NCBI GenBank assembly: GCA_948567375.1
Contig: OX419759.1
Location: 9,516,744 to 9,580,743 of the forward strand
Reading direction: 5' to 3'
DNA length: 64,000 bases
Origin: Lunularia cruciata
Taxonomy: Eukaryota > Streptophyta > Marchantiopsida > Lunulariales > Lunulariaceae
Shown: piece after piece, positions 56,031 through 64,000 of the stretch
How the letters are laid out: every line of letters starts with the position of its first letter
Numbering within the stretch: the stretch's first letter is position 1
The notes under the pieces: generated by a model
What the model was told of the DNA's origin: nothing
The model's input: only the letters and a program-made list of their open reading frames with translations
Database searches by the model: none
Program-made: the position numbers and the translations under genes

Positions 56031-56040
56031 GTAAGTATGT

Positions 56041-56557
56041 TGCCTGGATTTTGAATACTTGCTGTCCTCTCAGAACTTGCTCGAGGCAGACTCTGTTAGG
56101 ACAATCCGTTCATCTGAATTACTCTTTCGACCTGCAGAGATGACATGTGATTACTAGAGACTGTATCCTGAACTTCCCAGATTTCATCGATCGCGTAGGC
56201 AGTGGCAGCTCAGTTCAGTGGTCATAAGCTTTTACGGTCTACAGGGGGTCCCGTAGATCACAAGCCCCGAAAATCGACCCGAAATTTCTGGCCGTAAATT
56301 AATCTAAACCCTAAATTACTAAGGCACTGTGCGTGAATAGGCTAAAATTTATTTACGAGACCCCGTGGGAATACTTACGGGAGGCGTACGGGAGGTGCTT
56401 CTCTCCCGTAAATTTCGAAAGTGAAACTCCCTGAAATTGAAAGTGTGTGTGAAGTTCGCTGGATACATTGCTGCAACACTAGAAGAGTTCTCTACGGCAA
56501 TTTCATACTTTGATTGATCAGGAAATCAGTTGTTCGAGACACTGTAGTGCATCCACG
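56041..56557 (+). promoter_or_regulatory. proteasome gene upstream region with telo-box
   Basis: The 520 bp before the proteasome start contain a telo-box AAACCCTAA at 56306-56314, about 245 bp upstream of the ATG. There are also several CCCGTA/TACGGG phrases (near 56245, 56375, 56390 and 56405). Telo-boxes are common upstream of plant housekeeping and translation genes. No TATA box was evident, which fits a broadly expressed gene. Confidence 0.5.
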
Positions 56558-59500
56558 ATGGCGGAGTTCGGATGCGAATGGAACGATGCGCCTCACAGCA
56601 TGGGGGTAAGCCTTTCCAACTTCCTGAACGTGTATTTTGATGTTAGGGTTGAAACAGGAAGTAATCGCGCTTCTACGAGCGAGGTTTTGTGATTAGTATG
56701 GGCTTTTTTGAACAGAGTAGAAGTATATGGTGGATTCCTGCACGCGTGTTGGACGTTTGAATATGGCGGGTTTAAGAAATGTTATGAAATCGGATCAAGA
56801 ATATCGGCGGTTAATTACCTTAACTACCACATTGCTTAAGCTGGAAGGAAATATCCTATTGCTGTCTTTCATTCCATGCAACAAACATGTTCTTCGGGGC
56901 TGACATTTCTTCCTTTCCATCGTTTCGAATTGGAGATCTTGTACTTGAAGTAGTAAGCTTGCCAGTCTCAGTGATGGTGAAACTTCGATTCTGTCTATAT
57001 GCAACGATTTTTAACATCACAACATAACAAGGAGATGAATTTGTGTAACCACTGTATCGGGACTTCTCTATCCAGACGACAATTATGGCAGTGCAGTATG
57101 ACGGTGGAGTGATACTTGGTGCAGATTCCCGCACAACCACAGGTAAGCTTCAAGCATACTGCAGTGTTTCTTTGAGGTACGAGACAGGAAGTTTGTTGAA
57201 ACTAGTTATTTATGGGCAAATATTAGTCCTAAGTCTCCAAGGCTCAAGATAATCTCCCAGGTCAGTTTAGGGTTCTTTAGGTTAATGGACACGACAGGAG
57301 TTGGCTTAACCTAGACGACCTTCTTCTCGATGAAGTAAGAGTGAGACTTGAAGGCAGCAGATGATTGCTGTTATTTTTCTTCCTAAAGAATCGCATGATT
57401 TGACTGGCATCGGGACTTAAAGACAGCATCAGAATTGTATGGCAATGGAGTGTGGTGGTGCGTTAGTCGATGGAACCTAGTATCTCATCTGAGACTAATG
57501 CCTTTTGGCTTGAAATTTGGCAGGAGTGTACGTGGCAAACCGTGCTTCTGACAAGATTACGGAATTGACCGATAATGTCTACATTTGCAGATCAGGATCG
57601 GTAAGTTTGTTGATGCTTTGTGTCCCTATATGGTTGGGAACAGCTTGTCTCTTGATGATTGATCTCTGTCAGGTCTAGATTTTCCAGGTTACTTTCCAGC
57701 AATTTCATCGGGAATCGATTGCTTTCAGCTTTGCATGAACTGCCTAGAAAGAGTCTTTGTTTGATTGCAGATAGACCGAGGGGATGATCTATTCCAACAA
57801 TTCTGGCTGAGATGTTGCGTCCTTGTGATTTGAGTTGGAATCTATCAAAATCTGTTGCTGCTCCCCTTTCAAGTAGGTGTAATTAGTAGATACTCGCCGT
57901 ACAGACCCGGTATAATCTGGTGCATGAAGTTTTTCAAAGTGACCTGCCTATTAATCAATAAACTCTGACGGATATTCTGCAGGCCGCCGATTCTCAAATA
58001 GTGTCCGATTATGCACGATACTTTTTGAATCAGCACACGTACGATTTTCTTCCTATCTTAAAGGCGTAGGCGTGTAGGTTGAACGGCTTGGATTGTGTGT
58101 GCTTAACGAGTTCCACTCGTTTTAGTGGCGTAAGTTGGTATCCCTCTGTTTCTAGTAACGCAATATACTTGTCCCTACTACGTTTAAGGCTACAGCAACG
58201 AGTTGATCCGAAAGTTTGATGCTGCAGAATTCAGCTAGGTCAAAACGCTACGGTAAAGACGGCTGCTAATATTGTGCGAGAATTGTCCTATGGCAATAAG
58301 GTGCGTGAGAATTGACCGTAGATGTTCTTAAGAGACAAGCGGAAGTTCGACCAGAAGTTGATGGAAGTTTCCTTTAGAGTGGAGAGGTGCAATATTTTCC
58401 TGTATGTATGGACTGTTTCTGCCGTCGTCGTTTACCGATAAAAGTGGAGAAGCCACAGATACCTTATCGCGTATTGTTGAAATCTAGGTGAATGTCGTTT
58501 ACCTGAGTGTTTACACTTGTCACTAATCTCGCAACCAAGTTCCGGGAGGGGTGTAGACCCTGTCTTCTGATTTCGATCTTCAGGTTTCTGGGCTGTCGCT
58601 TAGGGCACTTTGCAGAAACGATATTCTGGGCAACAAGAAGTTATTTGTCGCACAGGGATAAATAGCCAGAAGTTGAGAGTAGGACAGTGCATTCAACACT
58701 CACCCTTACTGTAGTCAACTGTTCGCACCAAAGTGGCGACATACGGGAGTGATCTATGGGGCTGTGGACTCAATCTGTTCCATTGCAACCTGAGATTTAA
58801 ATCCTTTTGTTTGGCAGTCGTTTCTGGAGTGTGGGTTGCTTGTTGCCGGTTGGGACAAGTACGAGAAGGGTAGTGTTTATGCCATTCCCCTTGGTGGGAC
58901 AATATTGCGCCTTCCTTTCGCTACAGGAGGTAATCCTTTTCTTTCCTCTCCTGGACCGATGGAACTGGCTGAGTACTTCAGTGTAATTTTACTTAGGCCT
59001 ACGAAACTTCAGCAGATTCCTTTCACTGGTCCTTTCTACAAAACTGTGCATCAAAGTTTATTTTCAAGTTATGATTGACGGCTTTCTCGCAAATACCCTT
59101 TTGCCAAAGTCGGGATGGAATCGCGCGAGTGTTCGGATTCCATCCCGATTCTCTATATTTTTCTCAGTGCTAAGGTTGGAAGGTTTCTTTGCGCAGGTTC
59201 TGGGTCTAGCTACCTGTATGGTTTCCTTGACCAGGCATGGAGAGAAGGCATGAACAAGCAGGATGCAGAGGTGTGGGAAATGAGTGACTTATTTTGTCTA
59301 CAGATTCTAGTCTCGAGTGTGAAATTGCAAAATATGCCCTTCTCCGTTTTGGCTTATTGACTGTGGAGTACTATTCTGGCATTAAGTATGAGGCAATAAA
59401 TTGCAATGCTGTCAAATTGTGGAAGTGAATTTCGGAAAGTCCTATCTTTGTTGTTCAGGAGCTAGTGGTGAAGGCGGTCTCACTGGCAATGGCTCGAGAT

Positions 59501-59998
59501 GGGAGCAGTGGTGGTGTTGTGCGCACAGTCATTGTAAGTCGCAACATCCCTGTTTTTCTAGTGCTCTCATTTATATGAATTCAGGACATGTCCCACCTCC
59601 TGTGCCGTATAGCAGGCCCGCAATCATGGTTCTGGAGGAGATCAATGCAAGACATCGCTTATTATTGGCTTTCTATCTTCTGTCTTGTGCAAATGATTGT
59701 ATTACTACCAGCGGTCAACGAGTTCCACCTACCATCGTCTTTTATGAGATGACCTTTTCATATCTATTTCTCGTCTATTTCTTGTTTCCCTTGGTGACCT
59801 ATTATACGAATTTAAAATATGAGAGCTACACAGAGTTCACTAACATGGGGGTTTGAGACTCAGTTTAACTTTCTTTGGTTTCATGACGTGCAGATTGATT
59901 CGGAAGGAGTTACCAGAAACTTCTATCCCGGAGACAAACTTCCATTGTACTACGAAGAGATAGGCTACCGACCTAGCATAGAGCCCATGAGCGCCTGA
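56558..59998 (+). CDS. PBA1: 20S proteasome subunit beta-1 (beta type-6), nine exons
   Basis: Exons: 56558-56605, 57076-57142, 57524-57600, 57983-58038, 58228-58300, 58818-58929, 59197-59270, 59459-59533 and 59894-59998. These sum to 687 nt or 228 aa, close to the roughly 233 aa of plant beta-1; all introns are GT-AG (188-517 bp). The 16-residue propeptide ends in HSMG, cut before Thr1 ([11 protein letters not shown]). In mature numbering Thr1, Asp17 (GADSRT) and Lys33 (SDKITEL) form the catalytic centre, and ARDGSSGG near 165-172 supplies the Asp/Ser pair. Arg45 (CRSGSAAD) shapes the S1 pocket for acidic residues, so this is the caspase-like protease of the core particle in cytosol and nucleus. 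The C-terminus is short (IEPMSA). Exon 6 begins SFLECGLLV, where relatives usually read NMLQTGLLV. No break was found. Confidence 0.96.
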
Positions 59999-60217
59999 CG
60001 AGACGCAAGCATGAGCAAATTCTAAATGCTGAGAGAAATATCTCCCTGGTTTTGGAATAATGTATACGGCTTGGATGTGAGTCACGAACGTGGAGCTGGT
60101 TTATGTCAGATCATATCACGATGTTAAGGACCCATTGAACATCTTCCACCGCAGGCTCATATCTCCTTCCTTTTGTTCATTTCTGTTCATATAAACATTT
60201 CATCAACCTTGAGTTGA
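59999..60217. other. proteasome gene 3' flank
   Basis: This is the expected 3' untranslated region of the proteasome gene. GGAATAATGTATA near 60053 may serve as a polyadenylation region, although a canonical AATAAA was not seen nearby. No other feature was recognised. Confidence 0.4.
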
Positions 60218-60719
60218 AATTTATCCAGACCCCTGGGACTTGCTTTTGTATTCAGGACTGGATACCTTTCTCCACCTCCGCTTCTGAGACTCACAAAGAC
60301 TAGAGCTAATGGGAGTTACACTCAGATGTATGCTCATTATAGAGCTGATAAGTCCGATTTTGTGAGCCATCTCCTGGCAGTCACTGCCCGGAAACATGGA
60401 GGTCTGATATGCATGTTGACACTGTTCTACCTCTTTCCTACTTAGTAATGAATGTTGAGCATGTTCTCCTGCAGGTAACGTTCGGTATCTAATTGAGGAG
60501 ATCGCCAAAGACAAAGAGCAGATCCGTTCGTACATCCCTATGCTCCTAACTCGGCCATACGCAGCGGACGATCTTGCGTTGTCCATCTCAAATTCTGAAT
60601 TTCACTTGGGGCTTATGCTGTTTTCATGGTTCACCAGATGTCATTCTTCTCGCGGACTTCACGCGACTGTCAAATGCCTCTCGGCAAGATCTCACGATGA
60701 GTGTCGTACGACTTTTTGA
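60218..60719 (+). CDS. candidate two-exon ORF, unassigned
   Basis: A frame open from 60218 passes through YTQMYAHYRADKSDFVSHLL to KHGG at 60401. A GT-AG intron of 73 bp (60402-60474) would join it in frame to NVRYLIEEIAKDKEQIRSYI and on to a TGA at 60717. The join keeps an 80-codon frame on the right and gives hydrophilic, helix-like protein text. I recognise no domain, and the first ATG in frame is inside the left exon (MYAHYR). It could be the 3' part of an unknown gene, a relic, or chance. Confidence 0.25.
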
Positions 60720-60983
60720 ACCAGAAAAGAATGTGAGAACAATCTAATGTCATCTTCAGAACATTGGCCCTTGTACGAAGATCTTTAGCAGTGTATCTCA
60801 CCTTTGAGACCCTGCAGCTCTTGGATCCAGCCAGCTGTATGGCAATATCCGCACAGAGCAACAGTTTCCCTTGACAAGAATCACTTCAAGATCTGAACAT
60901 CCAATACACCAGGAACAAGTATCTCGTGACTTCGACTGAAGCGGACTACGTTTGTCACGCTTGAGAAAGTCAACCTTACACTC

Positions 60984-61424
60984 AACTTAGTAAAGAATTT
61001 ACCACGATCAACACAGGAAACATCAGGATAGTCCTAACTACCGCCACACCTCAACATCAATATCAACAGACTATCTGATTCCGGCCAAGTCACTTGCGGT
61101 TGTCAACTTGTTGGTCGAGTAGAGGTTGAGGATGCAGTTGTTCTCAAACTATCAGAACAGAGTTACTACCAGTCGCGACTGGCAGGAGCTACTGGACTGG
61201 ACAACTTGGTAAAGAATTAGCCATGGTCAACACCTGGGATGTCAGAATGGTCCTAACTACCGCTCATTCCACCACATCAATATCAACAGACTATCTAACC
61301 CCGGCCAATTTCCACTTGCAATCGTCAACTTGTTGGTGGAGTAGAGGTTGAGGATGAGGCTGATGTTAAACTACCAGAACAGAGTTAGTACCAGTGGCGA
61401 GGTTTCAGGACCAAACTGGACAAG
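60984..61424. repeat. two-copy tandem duplication, about 219 bp
   Basis: Copy 1 starts AACTTAGTAAAGAATTTACC (60984) and copy 2 AACTTGGTAAAGAATTAGCC (61203). Both contain TCCTAACTACCGC, CATCAATATCAACAGACTAT, GTCAACTTGTTGGT, GTAGAGGTTGAGGATG and AGAACAGAGTTA. Substitutions and small indels separate them. No open frame spans the unit. Confidence 0.88.
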
Positions 61425-64000
61425 TAAACTAGTTAGTTTGATTTTTGCGTAGGATTTTGCAGAACACACAATGCAGAAAGCATCCTCGTGCCTGACCACA
61501 TCCTTGCTGGCTTGAGATGGTTCTGTAAGTTACGGAGGAGCTTCCACCCTTATTGTTTGGGACTGGCTGGCTTCTGCTGGGAACGTAACGGTTCAGTGGA
61601 GATGACTTCTGAAGCCGGACTCCAATCTCATTGTGTTCAATCAACGAATTGGGCTCGATAACATTTATTTCAGAAAGCGGATAAGTAATAGTATAAAATG
61701 GCAGAAAGGGATTCTTACTGTTATATCTAGCGTATATCCGAGACAAATGGAAACTCCCACACAGCCACAGAAAGTCGAACATATTCTGCGGATATTTGGA
61801 CACAGTTTCGTAAAGTAGATATCGAGAGGTCATGAATGGATTCAATTGCTTCTGGTTCTCTGGGACATGTAAGCAGCTGCAACTTGGCTAAGGCAGAGTG
61901 AAAGAGAGAAAGAGAGTGATATGACAGTAGACAACTGGGAGCCAACCAACGTGAACAACGACATGAGATGAACCCTTGACTTTCAATCCATCACTACCAA
62001 AGTTGCTACCCTCTAACCAGAATCGCTAAAAGCTCAGCAAATGGTTTTAGATTCACTGAGATCTCATGAACTGCAGTAGCCTCGGCGCCTGCATAGACTC
62101 GTCATTTCTATTGTCAGCAGCCATTGATACCTGATCAGCTCTCTTATTCCAATCAATCCGGTCAAGGGTTAGAAAGGCTCGAAAACAGTAGCAAAGTTTT
62201 ACGTCGTGGAACAGCAAAGTCATTGAACTGCATGTCATTGTCTTACGCCGTAGCAGTGAGAAAATTTGACACTTACGATAAGAGCCAGTTCTGGCAACAG
62301 TGAGAGTAAGAACTGTGTCTTTTATGCGTACTGTAGGTGTTTTCAGATTTTCTTCATGCCTAAGTAAAACTGTTGTAGCTGTGCAGGTCAAACGTTTTGT
62401 CTTCTCTACTAAAAGTTGACCATTTGAATTTCTTGTTTCTCGGCAATTCCATGTCAACGGACTTATAAGTAAGCAACGACTTTTGTTGTTAGCCCCATTT
62501 CACCTATTATGTCTCACCCTTCTACGGCTTGATGGGGTCTTCCCATCCTTTGTTTTCTACGCGGTCGCCTTTTCACTTTTGTTGTCCACTCACGAAATGA
62601 ATCTCCATGTGGGTTCTACGTTTGTTAATTTTAAATTTTAACTTACCGTTATCAAGATCTAGGCTTTGCATGTTCCTTCGGCGTGAAAGTCAGATATGTT
62701 GACCTTCAGTATGACTGGGATTTTCGCTATTCCTGTTCGACATTCAATGACAATTTATGGATGGCAGTTTGTGAAGGAGATGAAAATTTGTCCATCCGCC
62801 CCCATCGCACGATTCCGTCTACAACACATAAATAATCCTCGAAAATATGAACAAAGGGGAAACGGACGAATTTACTGGGATTCTGTTGCAAATGGAGACA
62901 TTTGGAACATAATGTTAAGGTAGAGAGAAGAAAAAAGACGATCTAAAGCAGGTTTCCCATGATTGAACTTTAATTGAACTACGTATAGAATAAGAAAAGT
63001 AAAAACCCAGTATTGTTCTGTTGTTGACAAGTGTGATTGTCCATCAACTCTGTCTCTCGTTTGGAAATAATTTCAACCCTGTTCTTCAAACGCAAATGGG
63101 CTCAAAGCATACCGCAAATTAGTCTCCAAATCTGCAAGTGCGAAACTCAAATTCTCTAAGGGGCATGATTCAATCAGAGCTCAAATAATACAAGGGTAAC
63201 TCGTGACCAAAATCCACAGTGCGAAAACTGGATACTAGCCCAAGCACCACATGTATATGTACAGTATGGCCTCTTTACTTCTTGAACTCCAATTCCTGTT
63301 TGGGAGCAGAACTTAGAATGAGCTTTGAATGAAATTACATTGCTCATCACACGTAAAGCACTTGGAGGTCAAGTCAACCTTTCTTCCACCTATAGTTCTT
63401 AACGTCCAGCAGACAAGTCCACAAGAGGCATTTAGTTCTCGTGGACAAAGTGTTTCTGAGACCTCTCTGAATGGAGTGGATAAGTGAGTAACACAATTGA
63501 TGGCAAATTGCACGTCTCGAGGAAGTGGTCCTCTATGTTGCCTTGTTTGCTTCCCTTCTGCGCTTTTACTCCTCCTGTCACCCTCATGGTCCAAAACGGG
63601 AAACAACAGGCGAGCTCCGTTGCTGATTCCGTTACCGTTCGTTGCTTGCCGTTTCGGAAATGTGCGGAAAAGCGCACGAGGTGATCCGGTTCAGACCGGG
63701 AAGAGACGAATCAGCTATAGGAGTCGCGATCAGTGACTTCCCATGACCGGATATGAGCGGTTTTGTGCTACTGCTCGACTGCGTGCCGAGGACGTGCGGC
63801 TCTATGCCATGTTTTGAGTGTCCTGCATTCGACACGTGAAACAGTTCAGCAGTCGTTACGTGTCCGAACACCGCGGAGGTGTCTTTTTTAGTCAAATTTG
63901 AATTCTCTTCATGGAAGGGATGTTTAAAGTGGAGGGTCAAGTCCATAAATTTTTTTTGGATACTTATGAAAAGCGGGGCAATGATTAGGAGAGGTCATTG
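61425..64000. other. right end of window, no recognised gene
   Basis: There are minus frames at 61429-61845 (138 codons) and 62053-62457 (134 codons) and overlapping frames at 63313-63946, without recognisable domains or convincing splice structure. Composition becomes GC-richer near 63550-63860, which could be the edge of a gene lying beyond the window. The only repeat noted is the arm-like copy at 62511-62569. Confidence 0.35.
62511..62569. repeat. third copy of the 60-bp inverted-repeat arm
   Basis: Nearly identical, in reverse complement, to 9499-9558, and related in direct orientation to 8953-9012. It shares CGGCTTGAT.GGGTCTTCCC and the TTTTCTAC end. Homology stops sharply at both ends, so the unit itself is about 60 bp. 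It has no partner arm within the rest of the window. Confidence 0.75.

Noticed and set aside
58836-59078. 80-codon ORF as a separate gene
   Set aside because: It is exon 6 of the proteasome gene plus read-through into the next intron; the same holds for 59115-59360 and 59401-59856.
1-64000. CRISPR arrays, bacterial operons or tRNA genes
   Set aside because: No evenly spaced identical short repeats with unique spacers, no ribosome-binding-site-linked gene runs and no tRNA A/B box pairs in a cloverleaf were found; introns and LTR elements show this is plant nuclear DNA.

Overview
This is a nuclear window from a land plant. The evidence is a complete nine-exon 20S proteasome beta-1 (PBA1-type) gene with a telo-box upstream, exons of a SERK-type leucine-rich-repeat receptor kinase, a plant-type cytochrome P450 N-terminus, and a dense nest of Ty3/gypsy chromoviruses and Ty1/copia relics with plant-type initiator-Met-tRNA primer sites. 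Short GT-AG introns, near-neutral codon use and a 'DNRRLWVFK' protein family that I associate with early land plants suggest a bryophyte or other seedless plant. That placement is an inference, not something the sequence proves.

Layout. 1-2.3 kb is AT-rich repeat with tandem duplications. 2.3-10.2 kb is a more GC-balanced genic island: a P450 N-terminal relic (3976-4263), a minus-strand DNRR-box gene broken by one TAA codon (6798-7661), a hypothetical ORF with an internal duplication (8020-8625), a candidate inverted-repeat element (8953-9558) and a long foldback (9936-10024). 10.2-55 kb is an AT-rich retrotransposon block. In order it holds a copia relic split by a solo LTR; a minus-strand gypsy relic; chained LTR pieces; two opposed chromovirus copies meeting head to head at 24179/24180; a second copia relic interrupted by an LTR; a long unassigned stretch with LTR pieces; tandem repeats; a solo LTR with a perfect 5-bp target duplication (44166-44903); a broken PIF/Harbinger-like fragment; and a structurally complete chromovirus (46175-51805) with both LTRs, primer site, polypurine tract and the 5-bp target duplication TTGTG. 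55-64 kb is a second genic island: a truncated SERK-like fragment, the intact proteasome gene (56558-59998), a possible two-exon ORF and a 219-bp tandem duplication. The rest is unassigned.

Biology. The only gene I judge intact is the proteasome beta-1 subunit (228 aa, caspase-like active site, all splice sites canonical). Every transposon reading frame carries stops or frameshifts, so none looks autonomous now.

The most interesting signal is in the chromovirus LTRs. They carry dense GAA/TTC inverted pentamers, including a perfect four-unit heat-shock element, GAAGCTTCTAGAAGCTTC, upstream of a TATAAATA box, in both LTRs of the complete element and in decayed form in other copies. This resembles the architecture of heat-activated copia elements of the ONSEN type, but in a chromodomain gypsy lineage. 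Also notable are an in-frame 20-residue triplicated linker between protease and reverse transcriptase in two copies of this family, and an unusual number of two-copy local tandem duplications across the whole window.
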